Source: Actinoplanes sp. TFC3 (lineage in GTDB: Bacteria > Actinomycetota > Actinomycetes > Mycobacteriales > Micromonosporaceae). Taken from it: DNA of 64,000 bases. The position numbers and the translations under genes are program-made. Location of the stretch: contig NZ_LOJP01000001.1 of NCBI RefSeq assembly GCF_001553785.1, positions 3,355,382-3,419,381 of the forward strand, written 5' to 3'. The notes under the pieces are model-generated. The model saw only the letters and a program-made list of their open reading frames with translations. It ran no database searches and was not told the DNA's origin. This document shows, piece after piece, positions 16,278-25,901 of this stretch. How positions within the stretch are numbered: the stretch's first letter is position 1; the number at the start of each line of letters is the position of its first letter.

Positions 16278-17324
16278 ATGAGTTATGTCGCGGCATCGGA
16301 TCGTTACACCAGCACGATGCAGTACCGGCGGACCGGGCGCTCGGGTCTGCAGCTTCCTCTGCTGTCGCTGGGCTACTGGCACAACTTCGGCGACGACAAG
16401 CCGTTCGAGACCCAGCGGGCCATCACCCGGCGCGCCTTCGACCTCGGCATCACCCACTTCGACCTGGCCAACAACTACGGCCCGCCCTACGGCGCCGCCG
16501 AAGTCAACTTCGGCCGCCTGCTCGCCGAGGACCTCAAGCCCTACCGCGACGAGCTGATCATCTCCACGAAGGCCGGCTGGGACATGTGGCCCGGCCCCTA
16601 CGGCCAGGGTGGCGGCAGCCGCAAGTACGTGCTGGCCAGCCTCGACCAGTCGCTTGCCCGGCTCGGCCTGGACTACGTCGACATCTTCTACTCCCACCGC
16701 TTCGACCCCGGCACCCCGCTCGACGAGACCGCCACCGCCCTGGACGCGGCGGTGCGGGCGGGCAAGGCGCTGTACGTGGGCATTTCCTCCTACGACGCCG
16801 AGCACACCCGCACCATGGCCGGCCTGCTGCGCGAGCTGGGCACCCCGCTGCTGATCCACCAGCCGTCGTACTCGATGCTCAACCGCTGGATCGAAACCGA
16901 GGGCCTGCTGGAGACGACCCAGGAGGTGGGCGCCGGGGTCATCGGCTTCACCGCGCTGGCGCAGGGCCTGCTGACCGGCAAGTACCTGGGCGGCATCCCG
17001 GAGGGCTCGCGGGCCACGCAGGGCAAGTCGCTGGACCCCGAATGGCTCGACAAGGACCTGGTGGGCCGGCTCAACGGCCTCAACGACATCGCTGCGGCGC
17101 GCGGCCAGAGTCTGGCGCAGCTCGCGCTCGTGTGGGCGTTGCGTGATCCGCGGGTGACGTCACTGGTGATCGGGGCCAGCAGCGTGGAGCAGTTGGAGCA
17201 GAACGTGGCGGCGCTGGAGAATGTGGCGTTGTCGCAGGAGGAGCTGGCCGCGATCGACGGGATTCTGTCGTCGGGGACGACGTCGGTGGATCTGTGGGCC
17301 GATGCGCGTAAGGGCACGCTGTAG
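16278..17324 (+). CDS. Aldo/keto reductase (YghZ / Gpr-like)
   Basis: 348 residues, an NADPH-dependent TIM barrel. The catalytic tetrad is visible: Asp62 and Tyr67 (FDLANNYGPPYG), Lys98 (IISTKAG), His140 (FYSHRFDP). The GPPYGAAE and GWDMWPGPYG segments are typical of the Kv-beta / L-glyceraldehyde 3-phosphate reductase branch, which detoxifies L-glyceraldehyde 3-phosphate and small carbonyls. An in-frame ATG at 16317 is an alternative start. It is followed by a strong terminator and so is probably monocistronic. Confidence 0.9.
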   Translation: MSYVAASDRYTSTMQYRRTGRSGLQLPLLSLGYWHNFGDDKPFETQRAITRRAFDLGITHFDLANNYGPPYGAAEVNFGRLLAEDLKPYRDELIISTKAGWDMWPGPYGQGGGSRKYVLASLDQSLARLGLDYVDIFYSHRFDPGTPLDETATALDAAVRAGKALYVGISSYDAEHTRTMAGLLRELGTPLLIHQPSYSMLNRWIETEGLLETTQEVGAGVIGFTALAQGLLTGKYLGGIPEGSRATQGKSLDPEWLDKDLVGRLNGLNDIAAARGQSLAQLALVWALRDPRVTSLVIGASSVEQLEQNVAALENVALSQEELAAIDGILSSGTTSVDLWADARKGTL

Positions 17325-17342
17325 CAGGACGGTTGGTTGGTC

Positions 17343-17379
17343 AACGCCCCGTGGGCCGGGTTCGGCCTGCGGGGCGTTT
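17343..17379 (+). terminator. Rho-independent terminator after the aldo/keto reductase gene
   Basis: AACGCCCCG (17343-17351) pairs with CGGGGCGTT (17370-17378), with an inner GGCCG/CGGCC stem and a short T run. It separates the reductase gene from the sugar ABC operon. Confidence 0.75.
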
Positions 17380-17517
17380 CCGGTGGGGAGGCGCTGAGGC
17401 CGATGAGCTGACCGATCAATGGGGACAGTCCATCGCGATACGGGAAAGCTCCGGGCGCGGGCACCCAAATTCCGTACCTGTCGCATAGATTGTGGTCTTG
17501 ACGACAGGGGGTCGACG

Positions 17518-18876
17518 ATGACGCACCGAATCGGATCCGATGACTACCCGGGCGCGGCGGCACGGCTGAGCCGGCGCTCCCTTCTCGCCCTGGGCGCCGG
17601 GGTGGCCGCCACTCCTCTGCTGAGCGCGTGCGGCGGCGTTTCGACAAGCGGCGCGGACGCCGGCGACGGCGGCGTGACCCTGATGTCCAACCAGTTCAGC
17701 CCGGTCGAGGAGAAGCAACACTTCGAGAAGATCCTCAAGGACCATGTCACCGGCGAGAAGGTCGCGTTCAACCAGGTCGAGACCGGCATCTTCTCCTCCA
17801 CGCTGCAGACCCAGGTGGACGCGGGCAAGGTGCAGGTCAGCATGGTCGGCGCACTGCACGGCGACCTGGCGCAGCACACGTCACGGCTGATCGACCTGGA
17901 CGACGTCCTCGGTGGCTTGGGTGATCGCGGGTTCGCCGCCGAGCTGACCGATCTGGCCAAGCTCGGCGGCACGACCACCAAGTACATCCCGTGGATGCAG
18001 GCCAGCTACGTGCTCGCGGTCAACAAGAAGGCCCTGCAATGGTTGCCCAGCGGCGCCGACGTGCAGAAGCTGACCTACGACCAGTTGCTCGCCTGGATGA
18101 CCGCGGGACGCCAGGCCAACGGGAACAAGCCGATCTTCGGCATCCCGGCCGGCGTCAAGGGTTTGTACCACCGCTTCTTCCAGGGTTTCCTGCTGCCCAG
18201 CTTCACCGGCGGGCAGATCACCACGTTCCGCAGCCCCGAAGCGGCAACGGCGTGGGAGTACATGAAGCAACTGTGGGCGCAGACCGCGCGGGCCTCCACC
18301 AACTACGACAACCTGCAGGAGCCCTTGCAGCGCGGGGAGGTGCTGGTCGGCTTCGACCACGTGGCACGGCTGGTCGGCGCGCCCGCGAGCAAGCCCGATG
18401 ACTGGCTGATGGTGCCGGCACCCAGCGGGCCCAAGGGGCTGGGCTACATGCTGGTGCTGGCCGGGCTCGGCATCCCCAAGGGCGCCCCCGAGCTGGCCAA
18501 GGCCAAGGACGTGATCAAGCAGCTGACCACGTCCGAGGTTCAGGTCGACGTGCTGCGTCAGAACGCGTTTTTCCCGGTGACCAACGCCAAGGTGCCCACG
18601 GACCTGCCCGGCGCGGTGGCGCTGGCTGAGCGGGCGGTACGAGCCCAGCGCGAGGCGTCGAACGCGATTCTGTCGCTGCCGCCGGTGGGCCTGGGGGCCC
18701 GAGACGGCGAGGTGGGCCAGATCTTCAAGAACTGCTTCAAGGAGATCTGCCTCGACGCCAAGCCGGTCCAGCAGGTCCTCGACGCCCAGGCCACCGAGCT
18801 CAACAAGATCATGGACGAGCTCAAGATTCCCTGCTGGCAGCCCGACCCGGCCGGCGCGACCTGCCGGGCGGCCTGA
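17518..18876 (+). CDS. ABC transporter sugar-binding lipoprotein
   Basis: 452 residues from ATG 17518. An RRSLLALGAG motif gives a Tat-like signal, ended by the lipobox LLSAC, so it is probably a Tat-exported lipoprotein. The mature part has family 1 (MalE-type) solute-binding features, such as LMSNQFSPVEEKQHFEKIL, YIPWMQASYVLAVNKKAL and a long C-terminal hinge. It feeds the permeases immediately downstream. The sugar is unknown. A longer reading from 17419 is possible but would bury the signal peptide. Stop and next start are directly adjacent. Confidence 0.9.
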   Translation: MTHRIGSDDYPGAAARLSRRSLLALGAGVAATPLLSACGGVSTSGADAGDGGVTLMSNQFSPVEEKQHFEKILKDHVTGEKVAFNQVETGIFSSTLQTQVDAGKVQVSMVGALHGDLAQHTSRLIDLDDVLGGLGDRGFAAELTDLAKLGGTTTKYIPWMQASYVLAVNKKALQWLPSGADVQKLTYDQLLAWMTAGRQANGNKPIFGIPAGVKGLYHRFFQGFLLPSFTGGQITTFRSPEAATAWEYMKQLWAQTARASTNYDNLQEPLQRGEVLVGFDHVARLVGAPASKPDDWLMVPAPSGPKGLGYMLVLAGLGIPKGAPELAKAKDVIKQLTTSEVQVDVLRQNAFFPVTNAKVPTDLPGAVALAERAVRAQREASNAILSLPPVGLGARDGEVGQIFKNCFKEICLDAKPVQQVLDAQATELNKIMDELKIPCWQPDPAGATCRAA

Positions 18877-19779
18877 ATGGTGCAGACCGCGCGCAGCGCC
18901 ACCGACCAGCCGGTCCGGCCCGCCGCGACGCCGCCCCACCGGCGCCGGCGGCCACCGGCGGCGCTGCTGCTGATCGTTCCATCCATCATCTTCATGACCG
19001 CGCTGTTCCTGTGGCCACTGATCGCCGGCATCACCCAGGCGTTCACCGGCCCGGACGGCCCGACCACGGCTTACGTGAGCCGCATGGTCGACGACCCGTA
19101 CTTCTGGGAGGCGACCCGCAACACCGCGCTGCTCATCGTCGTGCTCATCCCGTTGCAGTTCGCGCTGGCCATCCTGATGGCCCTGCTGCTGCGCGAACGC
19201 CCCCGCCTCGCCGGGTTCCACTTCTACATCTGGGTGGTGCCGCTGGCCATCAGCGACCTCGCCGCCGGGCTGGTCTGGCTGTCCATCTTCACCGACCGCG
19301 GCTACCTGAACTCGGTGCTCGACTCGCTGGGCATCGGCACGTACTCGTGGCTGTCGTTCGAGCACCCGGGCACCATGTTCCTGGCCGTGGTGGTGGCCGA
19401 GCTGTGGCGGGCCACGTCGCTGGTCTTCGTGATCGTCATCGCCGGGCTGCAGGGGGTGCCCCGCGACTACGACGAGGCCGCCGAGGTGTTCGGGGCCACG
19501 TACTGGCAGCGGGTGCGCTACGTGATCCTGCCCCAGCTGCGGCCGAGTCTGCAGGTGGCGCTGATCCTGCGGACCATCCTGGCGCTGGAGGCCTTCGCGG
19601 TGGCCCAGGCGCTGACCGGGCGCAACTTCCCGCTGCTGGTCGGCGAGACCTACCAGTGGTACTACACGCTGCAGAACCCGAACGTCGCGACCGCCATCGC
19701 CCTGGTCGTGCTGGCGCTGAGCCTCATCGCGGCGGTTGGCTACCTGCGGCTGATGCGCCGGCACCCGGAGGTCCGATGA
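18877..19779 (+). CDS. Sugar ABC permease (MalF/UgpA type)
   Basis: 300 residues with six predicted membrane helices after a Pro/Arg-rich N-terminus. The EAA cytoplasmic loop (DEAAEVFGATYWQRVRYVILPQL) docks with the ATPase. It has the usual pair with the second permease and overlaps its start by 4 bp (ATGA at 19776-19779). It imports the ligand delivered by the upstream lipoprotein. Confidence 0.92.
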   Translation: MVQTARSATDQPVRPAATPPHRRRRPPAALLLIVPSIIFMTALFLWPLIAGITQAFTGPDGPTTAYVSRMVDDPYFWEATRNTALLIVVLIPLQFALAILMALLLRERPRLAGFHFYIWVVPLAISDLAAGLVWLSIFTDRGYLNSVLDSLGIGTYSWLSFEHPGTMFLAVVVAELWRATSLVFVIVIAGLQGVPRDYDEAAEVFGATYWQRVRYVILPQLRPSLQVALILRTILALEAFAVAQALTGRNFPLLVGETYQWYYTLQNPNVATAIALVVLALSLIAAVGYLRLMRRHPEVR

Positions 19780-20579
19780 GCAGGAACCGGACCTGGGTGC
19801 AGCTTGCCTGCATCGTGGTCACGCTGTTCATGGGCGTACCGCTGTACCTGATCACGCTGGCCGCGCTCTCCAGCCGCGACTCGCTCAACCAGTTCCCGCT
19901 CCCGCTGCTGCCGGCCTCGGTCAACGGCGAGACCATGTCGACGTTCCTGCAGTCCACCGGCATCCTCGGCGGGTTGCTCAACTCGCTGACCATCGGGCTG
20001 GCCACGGTGGCGCTGAGCCTGCTGATCGGCCTGCCCGCCGGCTACGCCATCGCCCGCTTCGCCTTCCGCGGGCGCGACCCCTACCAGCTGGCGTTGCTGC
20101 TGACCCGGGCGCTGCCGATCGTCGTGCTGAGCGTGCCGCTTGCGCGGATCTTTCTGGACACCGGGCTGTACGACACCACGTACGGCGTCATGCTCCTGCA
20201 CACGGCTCTGGCTCTGCCGACCACGATCCTGATCACGTCGGCGATCTTTCTGGGGGTCTCGCGCGAACAGGAGGAAGCTGCCATGATCTTCGGCGCGTCC
20301 GCACTGTCGGCCTTCGCCAGGATCGTGGTCCCCCAGGCGCTGCCCGGGATCGCGGCGTCGGCGATGTTCACCTTCGTGCTGTCCTGGAACGAGGTGCTGG
20401 GGGCCAGCATCCTGACCCTCAACCGGCGCACGCTACCCGCGCAGGTGCTGGCCACGCTGGCCGACTCGCCGTTGGCGTTCCGGTTCGCCGGCGGCTTGGC
20501 TCTGGTCGTACCGGCGCTGCTGTTCATTGCTGTTGCTCGTCGTTATCTGCTCAACATGTGGGGCACGACCCTGCGCTGA
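19776..20579 (+). CDS. Sugar ABC permease (MalG/UgpE type)
   Basis: 267 residues, six helices. The EAA loop (QEEAAMIFGASALSAFARIVVPQAL) and the ending MWGTTLR are typical of the second permease of sugar (CUT1) importers. It overlaps the first permease by ATGA. Thirteen bases separate it from the ATPase, including a strong GGAGGAGGG ribosome site. Confidence 0.92.
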   Translation: MSRNRTWVQLACIVVTLFMGVPLYLITLAALSSRDSLNQFPLPLLPASVNGETMSTFLQSTGILGGLLNSLTIGLATVALSLLIGLPAGYAIARFAFRGRDPYQLALLLTRALPIVVLSVPLARIFLDTGLYDTTYGVMLLHTALALPTTILITSAIFLGVSREQEEAAMIFGASALSAFARIVVPQALPGIAASAMFTFVLSWNEVLGASILTLNRRTLPAQVLATLADSPLAFRFAGGLALVVPALLFIAVARRYLLNMWGTTLR

Positions 20580-20592
20580 TCGGAGGAGGGCC

Positions 20593-21705
<1,113 letters not shown>

Positions 21706-21738
21706 AGAACCGAGCGTGGGTCCGCTATTGTTCCCGGC

Positions 21739-21864
21739 ATGGCAGGTTCCGTGCGGGTGACCGCGGCCGTTTCCAGGGTGCTGGCGGTCTTCCTTGACGA
21801 TCCGCAGGTCGACCGCTACTACCGGCTCACCACCGGCGGTGCCCGGAAAGCGAGGACGTCGTGA
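21739..21864 (+). pseudogene. PadR-family regulator with internal deletion
   Basis: A 41-codon frame starts with the usual N-terminus of actinobacterial PadR regulators (MAGSVRVTAAVSRVLAVFL, then DDPQVDRY) and jumps directly to the typical wing end (RYYRLTTGGARKART) before the stop. The winged-helix core of about 65-70 residues between these is missing. The joint falls at a DRY/RYY sequence likely shared by both ends. The stop overlaps the GTG of the downstream membrane protein in GTGA, as in intact padR/membrane-protein pairs. DNA binding should be lost. That the ends belong to one PadR gene rests on remembered family sequences. Confidence 0.6.
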
Positions 21865-23849
21865 CAGCCCTCGACCACTTCACCCGCTGGTGCCTGACGC
21901 GCGCAGCCCGCCGCTGGCCGGCCGCGCTGCGCGACGAGATGCACGCGGAGTGGCTGGCCGAGCTGGCTGCCCTCGAGGCCGACGGCGGCTCCCGCAAGGA
22001 CCGCCTGGGCTTTGCCGTCAGCCTGCTCACCGCGCCCCCGGTGCGGGACGTGACCGGCGCACCGCGCGGCTGGGGCGAGTCCCTGGCGCCCGGTGCGCCC
22101 GCCGTTGCCTTGCTGGTCGCCGCGGTCATCACGCTGTCAGTGTCCGCGTTCGCCGACGGTCTCGCCGCTCGGCTGCTCGACCTGACCGGCGTGACACCCG
22201 GCTGGCCCGGCGGCGGCTGGCCGGGCGCCGCGATCTCGGCTGTCATCACCCTCGCCTGGTGCGTCACGGCGGGCCGATGGCTGGGCCGGCGCCTGGCTCT
22301 GTCACGCGAAGGCCGGTTCGGTGACGCCGGTCCCGCCGCGCTCGCGCCGGTTGCCTTCGCGCCGATGGTGCTTGTCGCCGCTCTGCTCACCGGCGACGAC
22401 CTGCCATACCTGCTCGGTGTCCTGGCCGGACTGGCGGTGTGGGCGGCCGGCACCGCCGTCATCGGCGTCGCCGCTGTGCGCGCCGCAGCGCGCCGCCGGG
22501 CTGCGTCCCTCGTCCTGCTCGGCTTACCGCTGGCCGGGGCGCTCGGCGCGGTGACGTCCGCCGGCGCGTTCGCCCTCAGCGCCCACGACCGGGGCGGCAC
22601 CCTGCTGGCCTCGCTCACCCTGGCCGGGCCGCCCGCCGAGTTCGACGTGATCGTCGACGGCCTGAGCAGCCGCGCCTTCTACTACCAGGGTCCATGGGCG
22701 CTCACCCTCGCCTGTTTCGGGGCGTTCACCGTGGCGTACGGCTTAGCGGCGCTGGGCCCCGCCGCACAGCGGGCACCACTGACGGCGCGGACCTCCCGCG
22801 CTCCCCGCCCGCTGCCTGCCGCAGTGGTCGTCTCCGGCGCAACCGCGCTCACCGTTGCCGTCATTGCCTGGGCTTACACCTTGGCAATCCTGACCCCCGC
22901 CATGTCGAACGTGTCGGCGTCGGCGCCCATGCCCGGCGGCGATGGCGAGCTGTACATGTGGACCGCTGAGCTGCGGGCAGCCACGATCCTGCTGGCAACG
23001 CTCGGCATGCTGATCGCCACCGCGGACCGCCGGTTCGGGGTGGCCGGCACCTTGGTCGTCGGCGCCGGGCTGACGCTGGCCAATGCGGTGCTGCACCGTC
23101 TTGATGTTGCCGGGGCAGGCGGGATGCGGCTCGCGCTGATGGCCGGCGCAGCCCCGGTGGTCATCGGCTGGATCATCGCGGGCCGTTCCCTGCACGACCG
23201 GCTGCCCGGCACGGCCCTGCGCCGCGCCACCGTCGGCGTCCTGGTCGCCGGCAGCGTCCTGCCGATGATCACGCTGCAGGGCACCCCGGGCGTCAACCAT
23301 CCGTTCCTGCCGCCCGGCCTGATCCTCACCACGACCGGCCTTGCGGTAACCGGCCTGCTGCTTGCGATCGTCCCGGCGCTGGCACTCGGCCGTCACCGGG
23401 TTCCCGGCTGGGCAGCGGTGCTGCTGATCGCGGCGCCGGTCGCGCTGACCGTCAGCGCCGCCCTGATGCCGGCACCGCTGTCCGAGGACACCGGCGGACC
23501 CGCCGAGATTGCCGCGTTCGCCGGAGCCCCCACAGCAGTCGTTTGCCTCGCCCTGCTGCGCAGACACCGTCCACGCCATTCCCGCCGCACCGCCGCCGTG
23601 TGGACCGCCCTGACCATCGCCGCTGTGCCGGCATCGATTCTCGTCACGGCCGCGGGCGCTCTGCTGCTCACCTTCGTACCGGACTTGACCTTCGCCATCG
23701 ACGGCAGCGGATATTCCTTTGACGGCCTGTCGTTCATTCCCGGCGCGGCCACCCTGATGCTGCCCCTGGCAGCCGTGGCCGCGGCTCGCCTCGACGGCGC
23801 AGCTCCCCCGCCCGCCGCCGAACCTGCCCGGACCCACGTGGCTGCCTAG
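21861..23849 (+). CDS. Large polytopic membrane protein, partner of PadR gene
   Basis: 662 residues. The N-terminal ~60 residues are cytosolic (MTALDHFTRWCLTRAARRW, DEMHAEWLAELAALE), followed by roughly 15 hydrophobic segments to the end with no obvious catalytic motif. A short soluble stretch occurs around 240-265 and 330-375. This N-terminus is characteristic of membrane proteins encoded after PadR regulators in actinobacteria; the function is unknown. The start is GTG 21861, coupled to the remnant padR. With padR broken, its expression may be derepressed (inference). Confidence 0.75.
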   Translation: MTALDHFTRWCLTRAARRWPAALRDEMHAEWLAELAALEADGGSRKDRLGFAVSLLTAPPVRDVTGAPRGWGESLAPGAPAVALLVAAVITLSVSAFADGLAARLLDLTGVTPGWPGGGWPGAAISAVITLAWCVTAGRWLGRRLALSREGRFGDAGPAALAPVAFAPMVLVAALLTGDDLPYLLGVLAGLAVWAAGTAVIGVAAVRAAARRRAASLVLLGLPLAGALGAVTSAGAFALSAHDRGGTLLASLTLAGPPAEFDVIVDGLSSRAFYYQGPWALTLACFGAFTVAYGLAALGPAAQRAPLTARTSRAPRPLPAAVVVSGATALTVAVIAWAYTLAILTPAMSNVSASAPMPGGDGELYMWTAELRAATILLATLGMLIATADRRFGVAGTLVVGAGLTLANAVLHRLDVAGAGGMRLALMAGAAPVVIGWIIAGRSLHDRLPGTALRRATVGVLVAGSVLPMITLQGTPGVNHPFLPPGLILTTTGLAVTGLLLAIVPALALGRHRVPGWAAVLLIAAPVALTVSAALMPAPLSEDTGGPAEIAAFAGAPTAVVCLALLRRHRPRHSRRTAAVWTALTIAAVPASILVTAAGALLLTFVPDLTFAIDGSGYSFDGLSFIPGAATLMLPLAAVAAARLDGAAPPPAAEPARTHVAA

Positions 23850-23949
23850 AGGCCCGCTGCTTTTGCGGCTTCGGACCCGGCGGTCGGGCCGGTGATGCCC
23901 GAACGCGCGGGCCCCCTCACGATGGCTCCCGTTGTGGCAGAAACAGGCG

Positions 23950-25809
23950 TCAGGACAGGGGCAGCACCACCCGGGAGATGCCGGAGCGGACGCCCACCTC
24001 GGTGCCGGCGGGATATCTGAGGGTGTGGTCGCGTTCGGTGCTGATGATGACCACGCCGATGCGGTGGCCGGCGGCGAACACGTGGTCCTCGGTCTGCAGG
24101 TTCCAGGTGAACGTGTACGGCTTGCCGGGCCTGACGGGCGTGGTGACCGAGCGGGACACGCGGTTGCGGACGTCGAGCCAGCCGCGCGTGACGATCTCGG
24201 ACGGGGTGGTGACGGTGACGTACTGGCGCTGGGCGAAGCAGCCGGGGTCCTCGGGAATGCCGGGGCCGATACAGTCCTGGGTCGGCAGGGAACGCAGACC
24301 GGCGTAGCGCCCGGCGGGGCCGTAGTCAACGAGCAGCGCGGTCAGGTACGGCGACTTGCCCGTCAGGTCGGCGCGCACGGTGATTTTCGGGGTGCCGGAC
24401 AGCCGGGTTTCGCGGGTCAGCGGCTGCGACAGGTAGGCGAGGCGGTTGGGGGCGGCGGTGGTTGCGTCGGCGGCCAGCTCCTCGGCGGTGCGCGCCGGGT
24501 TGTCGGTGAAGGTCCGGCGGGGTCCGGGCAGCGCCAAGCCGGGCTTGAGGGCGCCGGAGGCCGTCAGCGAGAACGTGGTGGGCCGGGTGCCGGGGACCGG
24601 CCAGGTGCGCGAGGTGCGCCAGACGGTGGGCGCGACTTCGACGTCGGCGATGGGGTCGCGCATGATGCCGGTGTCCATCTTGTACAGCCATTGGTCGAAC
24701 CAGCGGTGCAGGGTGTCGAGCCAGACGTCGCGGCGCACGTTGAACGGGTCGGTGTGGGCGGCCTGGTGCAGCCAGATCTTGCGGGGGACGTGGTTGCGGG
24801 CGAGCGCGTCCCACCATTGGCCGGCCTGCTGTGTGCGGACGTTGTCGTCGTGCAGTCCGTGCACCAGCAGGACACTCGCCCGGACCTTGCCGGCGTCCTT
24901 GACGTAGTTGCGTTCGTCCCAGAAGCGGCTGTAGTCGCCGGTGACCCGGTCCTGCTGAGCCTCGATGCCGGCCATGACCTTCGCGCAGACCTCGGGGTTC
25001 GCCCGGGTGAGCACGGCCTTGGCGAGCACGTCGAGATCCTCGCCCTGGAAACCGCCCGGCGCCACGACGCCGCCGTTCGCGCGGTAGTAGTCGTACCAGT
25101 TGCTGATGCCGGCGATGGGCACGATCGTTTCCAGCCCGCGCACGCCGGTGGTGGCCACGGCGTTGGGCAGGGTGGCGTTGTAGGACACGCCGATCATCCC
25201 GGTGCGGCCGGTGGACCAGCTCGCCTGCGCGGGGGCTCCGGCGGTGTCCACGGCCTGGGCGCGGCCGTTGAGCCAGTCGACGACGGCCTTCATGCCCAGC
25301 GTCTCGTTGCGGCCGCCGGAGGTCGGGCAGCCGGTGGAGCCGCCGGTGCCGAGGCTGTCGGCGAACACCACGGCGTAGCCGCGCGGCACGAAATAGTTGT
25401 CCAGGTAGCCGGAGAAGATGATCGATTCGGCCGCGCGGTTGCTGCCGGAAGACGCGCTGCGCCGGGCGTCGGCGCCGTCCCGGTCGATGTCGTCGTGATT
25501 CGGTACGTCGTTGAGCCCGGCGTAGTAGGGGCTGGGCTGGAAGATGACCGGCACCTTGACGCCGGAGTCGCTTTCGCGGGGGCGGATGATGCGCACGGCG
25601 ACGCGATCGGGGCTGCCGTCGGCGTCGCTGTCGACGGGGGTCTGCACCCACACCTGTTCACGGATCGCCTGCGCGTAGTCATAGATCGGCTGCGTGCCCG
25701 CCGACTGCGCCGCCGCCGGTGTGGCAGCCGACACCGGGGATCCGGAGGAAAACGCGCCGGACGTCACGGCGAGCACGATGGCCGCAAGTATCGAGAGTGG
25801 TCGCTTCAC
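23950..25809 (-). CDS. Secreted S15-family peptidase (X-Pro dipeptidyl-peptidase / CocE-like)
   Basis: 619 residues from GTG 25809, which has a GGGGAGG site at the right distance. It carries a signal peptide (KRPLSILAAIVLAVTSG up to VSAA). The alpha/beta-hydrolase domain holds the nucleophile Ser in GMIGVSYNA, Asp in LLVHGLHDDNV and His in HQAAHTDP. The C-terminal jelly-roll (PepX_C) runs to the end. Family members release X-Pro dipeptides or hydrolyse acyl esters outside the cell. A reading from 25854 would add 15 residues but has no ribosome site. It is divergent from the SGNH gene. Confidence 0.88.
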   Translation of the reverse strand: MKRPLSILAAIVLAVTSGAFSSGSPVSAATPAAAQSAGTQPIYDYAQAIREQVWVQTPVDSDADGSPDRVAVRIIRPRESDSGVKVPVIFQPSPYYAGLNDVPNHDDIDRDGADARRSASSGSNRAAESIIFSGYLDNYFVPRGYAVVFADSLGTGGSTGCPTSGGRNETLGMKAVVDWLNGRAQAVDTAGAPAQASWSTGRTGMIGVSYNATLPNAVATTGVRGLETIVPIAGISNWYDYYRANGGVVAPGGFQGEDLDVLAKAVLTRANPEVCAKVMAGIEAQQDRVTGDYSRFWDERNYVKDAGKVRASVLLVHGLHDDNVRTQQAGQWWDALARNHVPRKIWLHQAAHTDPFNVRRDVWLDTLHRWFDQWLYKMDTGIMRDPIADVEVAPTVWRTSRTWPVPGTRPTTFSLTASGALKPGLALPGPRRTFTDNPARTAEELAADATTAAPNRLAYLSQPLTRETRLSGTPKITVRADLTGKSPYLTALLVDYGPAGRYAGLRSLPTQDCIGPGIPEDPGCFAQRQYVTVTTPSEIVTRGWLDVRNRVSRSVTTPVRPGKPYTFTWNLQTEDHVFAAGHRIGVVIISTERDHTLRYPAGTEVGVRSGISRVVLPLS

Positions 25810-25901
25810 GGTGGCGCCTCCCCGTCGAGTTCGATGCCCTACCCTATCGTCCAATGTCGATTGCGGCGCCCGGATGGTGGAGAACCGGGGAGGGGCTGGC
25901 G

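Noticed and set aside
17881..19764. Very long minus-strand open frame opposite the sugar ABC operon
   Set aside because: Gln/His/Arg/Gly-rich translation without domains; the opposite strand encodes clear binding-protein and permease sequence. GC-rich codon bias opens such antisense frames.
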